A DNA stretch of 64,000 nucleotides. Origin: Sphingomonas tagetis (lineage in GTDB: Bacteria > Pseudomonadota > Alphaproteobacteria > Sphingomonadales > Sphingomonadaceae). A program made the translations under genes and the position numbers. Below, in pieces: positions 41,110-49,191 of the stretch. The notes under the pieces are model-generated. The model did no database searches, had not been told where the DNA came from, and saw nothing but the letters and a program-made list of their open reading frames with translations. The first letter of the stretch is position 1. Each line of letters begins with the position of its first letter. Location of the stretch: NCBI RefSeq assembly GCF_024211275.1, contig NZ_JAMLDX010000009.1:62001-126000 (forward strand), written 5' to 3'.

Positions 41110-43223
41110 GTGCGCGCCGAGTCTGTCTGGGAACGGCCGGTCTAACCGTAGTCGCGGCCATCTCATTGGTCGCGTTGCCGGCACGGGCAGCCTGCGATGG
41201 TGATGACGCGCCTGTCAGCGAGGTACGAGCGAACGCTGGGCGAGGCGTCGACCCGCTCGACCTCGCCCGACTTCGCGACATCGGTCCGACCGCTGACCTG
41301 TTCCTCAATGACAGTCCGATCGGCGTCTCGCCTGACGGCAATCACATCGCGTTTCAGGTGCGGCGCGCGGATCCGGCGTCGAACAGCTTTTGTCACGAAC
41401 TGCTCGTCGTCGATTTGAGATCGCCGGCGAAACCGGTCACGATCGACCGCGGCGGCGAGCTCATCCGGGCCTATTTTCAGCGTGGCGCGCTCGCAAATTA
41501 TCCGAGCGGAGAGCCTCAGTTGATCAGGCCAAGCTGGTCGCCGGATGGCCGCAGCGTCGCCTTTCTCAAGCGGCTGGCCGCCACGAATCAGCTGTGGATC
41601 GCGTCGGCGGACGGTAGCGGTAGCCGGCGACTGACCAACGCATCGGCGGACGTCGAGGCGTTCGAATGGAGTGCTGACGGCACCGCGATTGTCTTCCACA
41701 CGCGCCCCGATCGCGCCGCCGCATTGGCAGAACTCGAGACAGAGGGCCGTTCGGGCTTCGTCTATGACGAACGATGGTCGCCCATCGCCCGCAACCGGCC
41801 CTCGCACCGCGAGCCAGCGGAAATGCGAGTCGAGAAAGTCACGCTTGGAGGTCAGGTGCTGGTCCCAACTGCCAGCGAGCGCGATGCGTTCGCGCGGGCA
41901 GGCACAGCACCCGACGGTGCGATCTGGGCCGCGGTAACCCCTAATGCCGTCGCCTGGGTCGCACCAAAGGACTCCAACCGCGCTTTTGCCGACGGCACCC
42001 TGCACGTCCGTAACAGCACCGGCGCAACGATCCGGTGCGACGCCCAAAGCTGTCAGGGACAGATCGCGGGATTGTGGTGGCACCCAGATGGCAAGCAGCT
42101 GTGGTTCCAGCGCCGAACCGGCTGGGGCAGCAGCCAGACGGCGCTGTACAGGTGGACGCCCGGGGAAGGCGAGCCGCAGCATATTCTCACCACTCGCGAC
42201 CTGCTGCTCGGGTGCCGCTCAGCGGGGCATCAACTAGTTTGCGCGCTGGAGCAATCGTCGCGCCCGCGCAGGATCGTGAGCATCGATCCGGCGAATGGTG
42301 CAATCGGCGAAATCTTCGATCCCAATCCTGCCTTTCGCCAGTTGCATCTGGGCTCGGTGGAACGGCTCGAGTGGCGCAACAATCGAGGGATCGAAATCTA
42401 TGGCGATCTGGTCATGCCACCGGCGCGCAAGCCCGGTGAACGAGTTCCGCTGATCCTGGTGCAATACCGCACGCGCGGCTTTCTGCGCGGCGGTACGGGC
42501 AATGAATACCCGCTCTTCGCGCTCGCGGCGCAGGGATTCGCCGTGCTGAGCATCGAGCGGCCGGGCTATGTCTCGGAGCTGACGCCAACCAGCGATTTCG
42601 CCGAGCGCGCCAGGCTCAATTACGGCGACTGGGCGGACCGCAAGAGCGTGATGTCGGCCTTCGCCTCAGGTATCGACCGGCTCGATCGACGCGGGCTCAT
42701 CGACCCCAAACGCGTCGGCATCACGGGCTTCAGCGACGGGAGCGTTTCCGCTCAATATGCGCTGCTGAACAGCTCGCTCTTTGCGGCTGCCGCGCTGAGC
42801 TCCTGCTGCGAAGAGCCGAAGACGCATATGCCGTTGCTCGGTCCGCGAGGCGCGGCCAGGCTCAGATCCTACACCTATCCCCGCTACACGGATTCAGCGG
42901 CTGATTTTTGGGGGCCGTTTTCCATCGCGGCAAATGCCACGCGGTTCCGGACACCGTTACTCGTTCAAGCTTCCGATGACGAATATCTGGGCAGCCTCGA
43001 GACATTTACCTCGCTGCGCGAAACCGGGGCTCCGATGGAGTTGATCGTGTTTCCAGACGAGCACCACAGCAAATGGCAACCGGCGCATCGTCTTGCCATG
43101 TATCGCCGGAACATCGCCTGGTTCAGCTTTTGGCTAAAGGGCGATGCCGGCCCCTTCGCTCGCCCTGGCGAAACGGCGCGTTGGGAAAGCCTTCTTAAAG
43201 ATTCGCTGGTTCGTTCACCCTAG
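41103..43223 (+). CDS. Lasso peptide isopeptidase (AtxE-type, S9 peptidase family)
   Basis: 706 residues with a signal peptide (LGTAGLTVVAAISLVALPARAA). It has an N-terminal beta-propeller (repeats such as PSWSPDGRSVAFL, FEWSADGTAIVF) and a C-terminal alpha/beta hydrolase with catalytic Ser544 in GITGFSDGSVSAQYAL, Asp in QASDDEYL and His in FPDEHHSKW. AtxE-like enzymes cleave the macrolactam bond of astexin-type lasso peptides, linearising them after uptake. Context supports this strongly: a lasso operon lies 1.3 kb downstream and it follows the TonB receptor. A plain prolyl oligopeptidase is the alternative, but length, locus and sequence pattern favour isopeptidase. Confidence 0.88.
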   Translation: MVSARRVCLGTAGLTVVAAISLVALPARAACDGDDAPVSEVRANAGRGVDPLDLARLRDIGPTADLFLNDSPIGVSPDGNHIAFQVRRADPASNSFCHELLVVDLRSPAKPVTIDRGGELIRAYFQRGALANYPSGEPQLIRPSWSPDGRSVAFLKRLAATNQLWIASADGSGSRRLTNASADVEAFEWSADGTAIVFHTRPDRAAALAELETEGRSGFVYDERWSPIARNRPSHREPAEMRVEKVTLGGQVLVPTASERDAFARAGTAPDGAIWAAVTPNAVAWVAPKDSNRAFADGTLHVRNSTGATIRCDAQSCQGQIAGLWWHPDGKQLWFQRRTGWGSSQTALYRWTPGEGEPQHILTTRDLLLGCRSAGHQLVCALEQSSRPRRIVSIDPANGAIGEIFDPNPAFRQLHLGSVERLEWRNNRGIEIYGDLVMPPARKPGERVPLILVQYRTRGFLRGGTGNEYPLFALAAQGFAVLSIERPGYVSELTPTSDFAERARLNYGDWADRKSVMSAFASGIDRLDRRGLIDPKRVGITGFSDGSVSAQYALLNSSLFAAAALSSCCEEPKTHMPLLGPRGAARLRSYTYPRYTDSAADFWGPFSIAANATRFRTPLLVQASDDEYLGSLETFTSLRETGAPMELIVFPDEHHSKWQPAHRLAMYRRNIAWFSFWLKGDAGPFARPGETARWESLLKDSLVRSP

Positions 43224-43315
43224 TACGCAGGAAGATCAAGGAGTCGGCCCGGCCCGGCATTGCCCGGAGCAACTGACCGTAGGAAGCGGAAAATAAACCG
43301 GCAAATTAATCATCG

Positions 43316-43331
43316 AAGAATTGCAATTCTT
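43316..43331. repeat. 16-bp perfect palindrome before the Fic gene
   Basis: AAGAATTGCAATTCTT, with no spacer, in an AT-rich stretch 50 bp upstream of the Fic start. Direct copies of ACCGGCAT follow at about 43350 and 43364. A regulator may bind here; the strand of control is not known. Confidence 0.45.
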
Positions 43332-43381
43332 GTAGGATTTCTGCGCTATACAACCGGCATGAATACCGGCATAATCATGGC

Positions 43382-44566
43382 ATGGATATCGCTGCGATGG
43401 AACCCATGCTGCCCGAGGAAGCGGTTCGCGATCTTGAGGACAGCACGGCCACGCTGCTCACGGAATCGAGCGGATTGGCGCGCCGCATCCATCCGATCCT
43501 GCGCGAGTCGATCGGCACCCTCGTACGGTCGATGAACTGCTATTATTCCAACCTGATCGAGGGGCACGACACGCATCCGCGCGACATCGACCGCGCACTC
43601 GCAGACGACTTCTCCAGCGAGCCTCGCAAGCGCGAGCTACAGCAGGAAGCGGTTGCGCATATCCATGTTCAGCGGCTCATCGACGAGGGGAAGGATCCCG
43701 ATATCTGGCCCGCGACCGCCGATTATGCGCGGTGGCTGCATCGGGAGTTCTGCGCGCGGTTGCCGTCCGAGATGCTGTGGGTCGAAAATCCGGACTCCGG
43801 CGAGCGGCTCGAAGTCGTGCCCGGCGAGTTGCGCACCCGCGACGTTCAGGTCGGCCGCCACATCCCCCCGCAGGCTGACGAACTGGCGCGCTTTCTCGCC
43901 CGGTTCGATACCGCCTATAACACTCCGTCCCTGTCGCGCTTGCGCCAGATCCAGGCCGTCGGCGCCGTACATCATCGCTTCCTGTGGATTCACCCGTTCC
44001 TTGATGGGAATGGAAGGGTCGCTCGGTTGATGTCCCATGCGCTGCTCAAAAGACTCGGGATCGGAACCAGCCTCTGGTCGGTGGCGCGGGGCCTCGCCCG
44101 CGAGGAAACCCGTTACAAACAGTTGCTCATGGCTGCGGACAGCCCGCGACAGGGCGATCGCGATGGACGCGGCAATCTGACACAGCGCGGTCTCATCGCC
44201 TTCTGTGCGTTCTTCTTCGACCGCGCGATCGATCAGATCGCCTTTATGAGCGACCTGCTCGAGCCCGAGGTGTTGCTTCGTCGAATCGAGCAGCATGTCG
44301 ACGAGGAAGTGCGCGCCAAGAGGCTGCCACGGGGCAGCTTCATGGTGCTGCGTGAAGCGGTGCTCGCCGGAGAAGTCGAGCGTGGCCGCATACCTTCACT
44401 CACCGGCTATGAGGAGCGCGCTGCGCGAATGGTCACCGCAGCGCTTGTTGACCGTGGCATGCTTGTTTCAACGAGCAGCCGTGCACCGCTACGCCTTGGT
44501 TTCCCGGTCGATGTGGCGGAACGCTGGCTCCCGCGCCTCTACCCGGTCGATGCCGGGCGGGCCTGA
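43382..44566 (+). CDS. Fic-domain protein (predicted AMP-transferase) with inhibitory motif
   Basis: 394 residues. The Fic core is HPFLDGNGRVARLMSHALLKR with catalytic H204. The upstream SNLIEGHDTHPRDIDRAL fits the (S/T)-x-x-x-E-(G/N) inhibitory helix at about residue 60, so it is a class II-type protein with its own inhibitor. A C-terminal winged-helix-like tail follows (RGSFMVLREAVLAGEVERGRIPSLTGYEERAARMVTAALVDRGML). Fic enzymes transfer AMP or other nucleotides to target proteins. It lies between the isopeptidase and the lasso operon and is convergent with the lasso C gene (5 bp apart). No known role in lasso synthesis. Confidence 0.92.
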   Translation: MDIAAMEPMLPEEAVRDLEDSTATLLTESSGLARRIHPILRESIGTLVRSMNCYYSNLIEGHDTHPRDIDRALADDFSSEPRKRELQQEAVAHIHVQRLIDEGKDPDIWPATADYARWLHREFCARLPSEMLWVENPDSGERLEVVPGELRTRDVQVGRHIPPQADELARFLARFDTAYNTPSLSRLRQIQAVGAVHHRFLWIHPFLDGNGRVARLMSHALLKRLGIGTSLWSVARGLAREETRYKQLLMAADSPRQGDRDGRGNLTQRGLIAFCAFFFDRAIDQIAFMSDLLEPEVLLRRIEQHVDEEVRAKRLPRGSFMVLREAVLAGEVERGRIPSLTGYEERAARMVTAALVDRGMLVSTSSRAPLRLGFPVDVAERWLPRLYPVDAGRA

Positions 44567-44571
44567 AGGAC

Positions 44572-46311
44572 TCAGCGTATTCTCGCTTGAACCCAGGCTT
44601 CCGTGTCAGCCAGCACCAGGAGCCGAACATAGGCGTCACCATGTGCGTCAATCGGGGCGGCAAAAAATGCTTCCACCGCTTTGCGGTCCAACAGGTTCTG
44701 GCGCGCGAGTTGGCCCTCGAGCAGTCGTTCGCGGATTTCGTTGCTGAACTGGCTCACAATCTGGCGATAGAAGGCGCCGGGGCCACCTTTCGATCGCCGG
44801 TCCAGGATCGCCTTCGGCAGAAGCCCTGCGAATGCCCTCCGCGCGACCGCGCGATCACAACCACCTTCGACCCATTGCCAGGTCTGGATCGACAGGCACA
44901 GCTCGACGATCGGCTGCGCCAGCATCGGCGTGATCAATTCGAGCGGCTCGGCGCGGGGAAATCCCTCGCTGAAGTTCTGCGGGCGCAGCAGCGCCGCAAT
45001 GTGCGCGGCCCGTCCCGGCAGGGCGCCGACGGGCGCTTCGAGCCAGCTATGCTGCGCCTCTTCGGCGCTCGCCGCGCCCGCCAGGTCCGGATGGATGAAC
45101 CTCAGATCGGCCGGCCAACGATGGCGTACGGCGCTTCGTGGCAATTTGCGCAATGCGTGCGACAGCGCCTCCCAGACGCTGCAGCCCGTCAGCTCGCAGA
45201 TATCGGCGACCGTACGCCAGGTCCTGCTCCGCTGCCCGCTCGTCCTCAAGCAATCGACGATCGGCGCCGCTGACTGGGTGAAACAGAAGACATTGTCGCC
45301 GCCATTGCCGGAAAAGACGGCCTGTGCCGAAACCTCATCTGCAAGCCGGCGGTTCGCCTGATCCAGCGCCTGGCGCCCCGGCGATCCCACCGGCCGCGGC
45401 AAATGGATCGCACTCGAGCGCCCGACCACGATGTCGTCCAGCCGATAGTCCCGGTCGACCAGCTCCAGTCCCAGATGCTCGGCGACGAGCCTGGCATATC
45501 CGCGCTCGTCGCCTTCCGGGCCCGGAGAGACAAGGTTGAGGCAGGTCGTGTCCGTTCCGGCGAGTGCAGCCGCGACGATCGAAGAATCGAGACCGCCCGA
45601 CAGGCAAAGCTGGATGCGATCAAACTCGCCGGCGAGCGCACGCACGGTTCCAATCACGGTCCCCCGCAGCGCCTCGAGAAGATCCGCCCCGCGCAGGCCA
45701 GTCGGCTGCACATAGTCCCACGGCGACCAATGCTGTCGCAGCGCGGCGTATTGCGCGCCACCGATGCCGAGGACCCAGCCCTGAGGTATCTCGTAGAGAT
45801 CGCGCAATACGGTTTCGGCCCGCCGAAGCGCCGGCCTCAACAGGCTCGCGACCATCGCGTCCCAGTCAATTTCGGGATCGACCAGACCCGCCGCAATGCC
45901 CAGATCGAGGTCCGAGAACAGGAATATCGCGTCGGGGGTCTCCCGCACATAGCAGGGAAGCGCGCCACTGGGATCGCGATAGACCTGCACGGAGTCCAGC
46001 GCGCATTGCGAGATCGCGAGATATTGGCCCCAGAACCGATTCGACAGAATCGTGGGCAGTTCGCTGTGCTGCTCGAACGTCGCATCCAGCGCGGTGACGC
46101 GCGCAGGCCGATCCGAACGCGTGAACAGCCGGCCCAGCAGGTGCGCCCGGCCCGAGCCGGTCGATATGACCTGCGTCGGTTCATTGACCCACAGCGCCAA
46201 TCGCCCGGCCGTCGGCACTGCCGTGAAACCGAGCTCAGCCATGCGCTCGATTTCGATCGTGGCGCGCTTGCCCTTGCTGCGCTCAACGACGGCGAGAAAC
46301 TGGAGCGCCAT
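44572..46311 (-). CDS. Lasso peptide cyclase (asparagine-synthetase-like C protein)
   Basis: 579 residues. The N-terminal glutamine-hydrolase-like part lacks a Cys at position 2, as in lasso cyclases. The synthetase domain carries the PP-loop S238-G-G-L-D-S-S (IQLCLSGGLDSSIVA) and FSGNGGDNVFCF further on. It adenylates the side-chain carboxylate of the ring Asp/Glu and closes the macrolactam with the Gly1 amine. Its start shares one base with the B gene stop. Homologous to AtxC/McjC; an ordinary asparagine synthetase is excluded by context and by loss of the glutaminase Cys. Confidence 0.93.
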   Translation of the reverse strand: MALQFLAVVERSKGKRATIEIERMAELGFTAVPTAGRLALWVNEPTQVISTGSGRAHLLGRLFTRSDRPARVTALDATFEQHSELPTILSNRFWGQYLAISQCALDSVQVYRDPSGALPCYVRETPDAIFLFSDLDLGIAAGLVDPEIDWDAMVASLLRPALRRAETVLRDLYEIPQGWVLGIGGAQYAALRQHWSPWDYVQPTGLRGADLLEALRGTVIGTVRALAGEFDRIQLCLSGGLDSSIVAAALAGTDTTCLNLVSPGPEGDERGYARLVAEHLGLELVDRDYRLDDIVVGRSSAIHLPRPVGSPGRQALDQANRRLADEVSAQAVFSGNGGDNVFCFTQSAAPIVDCLRTSGQRSRTWRTVADICELTGCSVWEALSHALRKLPRSAVRHRWPADLRFIHPDLAGAASAEEAQHSWLEAPVGALPGRAAHIAALLRPQNFSEGFPRAEPLELITPMLAQPIVELCLSIQTWQWVEGGCDRAVARRAFAGLLPKAILDRRSKGGPGAFYRQIVSQFSNEIRERLLEGQLARQNLLDRKAVEAFFAAPIDAHGDAYVRLLVLADTEAWVQARIR

Positions 46312-46955
46312 CAGATCGCCAGGATCGGCCGGTAACGCGCGACGCGCTCCTGCTCGTCACCAATCACCATGTCGCCGAGCTGGACCCAGGCATGCGCGGT
46401 GAAGGGGCAATCCCGCACGCCCAGGATCAAGGTCGGTCGATGTCCGCTGCGGACCAGCAGATCGAACAGCCCGATCGACTTCATGAGGCAGCGCTCGTGC
46501 GCCGGAATGATCAGATTCGAAGTTCGAACGGCCGCGGCGATGTCCTCGATTCCTCGACGGCGCACGCCTGGTGTCGATTGCAAGCATCTCGCGATCACCG
46601 CCGCCAGACCGCGGCGGCGCAGTTCACGCTGCGCACGAAGCTGCAGCAATATTGCTAGCAAGCTCAGGCCGAGCCGCGCGGTGCCTCGTGAGTTCAAATC
46701 GCGTGTTGCTGGGACAACGACGGTCTCGCCAAGCGGCCGCGAAGCATCGGGGCTCAGGCACAACAAACCTTCATTGAGCAGCGGCTGGAGCCTGGTCTCA
46801 TCAGAACCCAGGACCGACGTCCCGTCCATCGCGCGGACCAGCGCCAGCGTCGCCTCAGGCGACGCCGCGAAATAGCGGTCACGCTCGACGTCCAGGAAGA
46901 TGAAACGCTCGCCGAGCAAGCAGAAATGAACACCATCCGGACTGGTGAGATGCAT
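46311..46955 (-). CDS. Lasso peptide leader peptidase (B protein, transglutaminase-like)
   Basis: 214 residues from ATG 46955, chosen for the GGGGAG upstream; a TTG 15 bp earlier is the alternative. The N-terminal part (LTSPDGVHFCLLGERFIFLDVERDRYFAASPEATLALV) is PqqD/RRE-like, binding the leader. The C-terminal cysteine-protease domain has Cys156 in HERCLMKSIGLFDLLVRSG, His in FTAHAWVQLGD and Asp in MVIGDEQE. It removes the leader peptide. Split B1/B2 genes are not seen; this is the fused proteobacterial form. One-base overlap (TGATG) with the C gene. Confidence 0.92.
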   Translation of the reverse strand: MHLTSPDGVHFCLLGERFIFLDVERDRYFAASPEATLALVRAMDGTSVLGSDETRLQPLLNEGLLCLSPDASRPLGETVVVPATRDLNSRGTARLGLSLLAILLQLRAQRELRRRGLAAVIARCLQSTPGVRRRGIEDIAAAVRTSNLIIPAHERCLMKSIGLFDLLVRSGHRPTLILGVRDCPFTAHAWVQLGDMVIGDEQERVARYRPILAI

Positions 46956-46973
46956 GCGGGCGCTCCCCAAAGA

Positions 46974-46999
46974 GGGCGCACGGCAGACGCCGTGCGCCC
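46974..46999 (-). terminator. Hairpin between lasso precursor and B gene
   Basis: Perfect 11-bp stem GGGCGCACGGC/GCCGTGCGCCC with 4-base loop, 6 bp after the precursor stop and before the B gene. On the minus strand it is followed by TCTTTGG. Such hairpins in lasso loci raise the amount of precursor over enzymes by partial termination or mRNA stabilisation. Confidence 0.8.
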
Positions 47000-47005
47000 A
47001 CCCGA

Positions 47006-47125
47006 TCAGTCGTTGGAAAGACCGGCGACGAGCTTCTGCAGCTCGAAGGTGTCGGGCTCACCGATCACCGGATCGCCCTTGGTTTCCTGGCTGGCGATGC
47101 CCAGCACGAGCACTTCCTTGCGCAT
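47006..47125 (-). CDS. Lasso peptide precursor (astexin-like A protein)
   Basis: 39 residues, too small for routine gene calling. The leader is MRKEVLVLGIASQETK, ending in Thr at the -2 position required by the B protein, with VLG-x-AS-x-ET matching the astexin leader ending. The core begins GDPVIGEPD: Gly1 and Asp9 would form the nine-membered ring, like astexin-1 (GLSQGVEPD). A 14-residue tail follows, starting TFELQK and ending GLSND; the core is 23 residues, as in astexin-1. AGGAG (minus strand) lies 6 bp before the ATG. It is followed by the hairpin at 46974, then the B and C genes. Phe11, Leu and other tail residues could be the steric lock; this cannot be told from sequence. Confidence 0.9.
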   Translation of the reverse strand: MRKEVLVLGIASQETKGDPVIGEPDTFELQKLVAGLSND

Positions 47126-47167
47126 GGTACTTCTCCTCACATGGCCTGACGGAATGTCGGCCACGCT

Positions 47168-47173
47168 AGTATA
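47168..47173 (-). promoter_or_regulatory. Candidate -10 element of the lasso operon
   Basis: TATACT on the minus strand, 43 bp before the precursor ATG, in the most AT-rich part of the gap. No good -35 is present 17 bp upstream, which suggests activator or ECF dependence. The assignment is tentative. Confidence 0.4.
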
Positions 47174-47276
47174 AGTCGGGTACAAGGCACCCCCGGCGAG
47201 ATATTCTGCGCAAGATTTTCCGAATATATCCGGCCCCGCTACATGCGCTCTCTGCGTGGAGGGTTATTTCCTCAAG

Positions 47277-47903
47277 TTATCGAGCCTTGAGCATGCGCGC
47301 GATCGTAACGACATGATCAATACGACGGCGGTGATAGGCGATGATCCGCCGCCTTATGTTCGTTCGCACATCAATACTGCCGTTTCGAAGGAAGGTGCGA
47401 AGCTCGCGATGGGGATCGTCGAACAGTGCGGCCTCGGCGAGTCGCGAATAGTGGAGCCGCTCGTTCATGCGCTGAATCTGATCGGCGAACTCGCTATTGC
47501 CGGTCGCTTCCCCGATCGAGCGGAAAAGGATCGCGGTGAAGGCGGCATGGTCGCCGGGTGCGACACCCGGTGCCCGCTCGCGGAATAGCCGCATCGATGC
47601 CCGCAGATGCCCCGCGTCGGCGAGGCGCAAGGTGCCGAGCAGATGCTGCGCGTTCCAGACATAGAGCGAAGCAAGTCCATCGATGTCGGGGCAGACGACC
47701 CGGATGCCGCCATCGGGATGGGATTCGAAGAGCTGCTCGCCGACCATCCGCTGGATCGCCTCGCGCACCGGCGTCGTGCTCGCGCGGTGCCGATCGGCCA
47801 CGGCATGCAGGTCGAGCCGCATCCCGGCATGGAAGATGCCGTCGAGATATTCGGCCTTGAGCGCGCGATAGACGCGTTCCTGGGTGCTGGCGTCGGGCGG
47901 CAT
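47277..47903 (-). CDS. GntR-family regulator
   Basis: 208 residues from ATG 47903. The N-terminal winged helix TQERVYRALKAEYLDGIFHAGMRLDLHAVADRHRASTTPVREAIQRMVGEQLFES matches the GntR/FadR type. The C-terminal FCD-like helical domain (LFRERAPGVAPGDHAAFTAILFRSIGEATGNSEFADQIQRMNERLHYSR) would bind an effector. It lies upstream of the lasso precursor on the same strand (150 bp) and 2 bp after the XRE gene, so the pair is co-transcribed and may control the lasso operon. Longer in-frame starts reach 48113 but give nonsense-like sequence. Confidence 0.88.
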   Translation of the reverse strand: MPPDASTQERVYRALKAEYLDGIFHAGMRLDLHAVADRHRASTTPVREAIQRMVGEQLFESHPDGGIRVVCPDIDGLASLYVWNAQHLLGTLRLADAGHLRASMRLFRERAPGVAPGDHAAFTAILFRSIGEATGNSEFADQIQRMNERLHYSRLAEAALFDDPHRELRTFLRNGSIDVRTNIRRRIIAYHRRRIDHVVTIARMLKAR

Positions 47904-47905
47904 GT

Positions 47906-48313
47906 TCAACCCGATACGGCAAGCGGCGTGCGCCATTTCGGCGTCAGCGCCGCGGTCAGCTGTTCGAGCTGTCGCTTGGCGATGATCTCGACACAAAGGC
48001 GCTCGAACTCTCGGAGGTCGCCGGCCAATTGGCGCGGGAACGCCATCTTCTGACTGGCGAACATGAGCGGGATCAGGATGTGCCCGGTCGAGATGCCGAG
48101 CTGGAATGCGCAACGCAGATGATCGTCGAGCCGGACCTTGGGATTGCCGGACTCGATTTCCCGAAGCCAGCGCACGCCGATGCCAAGCGACTTTGCGAGT
48201 TCCCGTTGCGTGATCCCTTCGCGCTTGCGCGCTTCCTCGATCCGTCGGCCCGAGCGTTCCTTGACAAAGGACAGCGGGCCTTCAGCATCGAGGTCATCGC
48301 CGGTGATCGACAT
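47906..48313 (-). CDS. XRE-family helix-turn-helix regulator
   Basis: 135 residues. RRIEEARKREGITQRELAKSLGIGVRWLREIESGNPKVRLDDHLRCAFQLGISTGHILIPLMF is a Cro/cI-like HTH. The C-terminal part is helical and not recognised. It is the first gene of a two-gene unit with GntR (2-bp gap). A perfect 17-bp palindrome at 48372-48388 is 58 bp upstream and probably its operator. Confidence 0.88.
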   Translation of the reverse strand: MSITGDDLDAEGPLSFVKERSGRRIEEARKREGITQRELAKSLGIGVRWLREIESGNPKVRLDDHLRCAFQLGISTGHILIPLMFASQKMAFPRQLAGDLREFERLCVEIIAKRQLEQLTAALTPKWRTPLAVSG

Positions 48314-48371
48314 CTTACGCGCCTCCGGAAGGAGAATACGCCCTGCCCAAGGCTTGGTCGAACGCGTGCTA

Positions 48372-48388
48372 AGGTGTGTTACACACCT
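48372..48388 (-). promoter_or_regulatory. Operator-like palindrome upstream of the XRE gene
   Basis: AGGTGTGT-T-ACACACCT, eight-base perfect arms around one T. It lies upstream of the XRE-GntR pair in an otherwise gene-free gap, and is a good candidate for autoregulation by the XRE protein. Confidence 0.65.
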
Positions 48389-48450
48389 CGGTCAAATCGA
48401 ACTGCGGCAAATATTACCTGAATTGATTGGCACTGACGTAAAGTCGTCGC

Positions 48451-48876
48451 TTACATCCGATTTGGATTAATTCTTGCCGGCGTAGTCCATCGCGCCCGCT
48501 CGAGCGCCGAGCGCAGATCAGCGCTGTCTGCGACGAGCAATTGCTGAAGCGCGACCAGGTAGATGCTTGAAATCGTGGGGGTCGCTCCCCCGACCGACAC
48601 CGAATTCGCGATCGCCGCGGCGCTTTCGCTCAGCCCTTTTGGCGCACCGACGAAATGCCGGTGATCCCCCATCAGACCCAGCGCGGGCAGCCGTTCGAGC
48701 TGGTCCTCGATCCTTGCTGGAGGCACCGTCTCAAGGTGCAACACGGCCAACTGCAAGGTCGTGCCCCAGGCGAGCATCTGCCTTGTGCACCTGATCATAT
48801 GGCAATGCGCCTCGATCAGCAGATCCTGTCCGGCTGGCGAAAGCAGCAGCTTGAACGTGCGCGACTGGCGGGTCAT
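48451..48876 (-). CDS. Hypothetical protein
   Basis: 141 residues from ATG 48876, with GGAGG 7 bp upstream. The sequence MTRQSRTFKLLLSPAGQDLLIEAHCHMIRCTRQMLAWGTTLQLAVLHLETVPPARIEDQLERLPALGLMGDHRHFVGAPKGLSESAAAIANSVSVGGATPTISSIYLVALQQLLVADSADLRSAL is soluble and helical. No family is recognised. It lies between the lasso regulators and the tra operon, so its linkage to either is unclear. Confidence 0.55.
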   Translation of the reverse strand: MTRQSRTFKLLLSPAGQDLLIEAHCHMIRCTRQMLAWGTTLQLAVLHLETVPPARIEDQLERLPALGLMGDHRHFVGAPKGLSESAAAIANSVSVGGATPTISSIYLVALQQLLVADSADLRSALERARWTTPARINPNRM

Positions 48877-48921
48877 CGGCGCACCTCCTCCAGAGCCGAC
48901 CAGGCCGCAGGGGTGCGGCAC

Positions 48922-49191
48922 AGGGGATATGGCTGCAGAAGGTTGAAGGGCACTTTACTGCCGACAGGCACCGCCCAGTTCGCAAACGAGATCGATCGAG
49001 ACCTTCGGCGACCTCCAAAGAACTTGCTCGCGTCTATCTTCCACTCCGGTTCTTTAGTGCCCTGACGATTGTGGCGCTTCGAGAACCCGAGCAATTCGTC
49101 GTTCGTCTTCAGCGGGGCGAACACAATGTTCGAACGCCGGGGAATCCATTCACGCCGCGCGCCGCTGGCTGCGCGATCAGGAGATGACGTC
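48922..49191. other. Leader region of the tra operon
   Basis: About 270 bp upstream of the plus-strand operon at 49192. A minus-strand frame (49214-48873) reads through it but has no family or start. Promoter elements for the mating-pair-formation operon are expected here; none could be fixed. Confidence 0.4.

Noticed and set aside
44572..46311. Ordinary asparagine synthetase
   Set aside because: It lacks the N-terminal glutaminase Cys and sits directly after a lasso precursor and B protein.
47126..47276. A second lasso precursor upstream of the first
   Set aside because: No short frame in this gap has a ribosome site plus a Thr-x-Gly leader junction.
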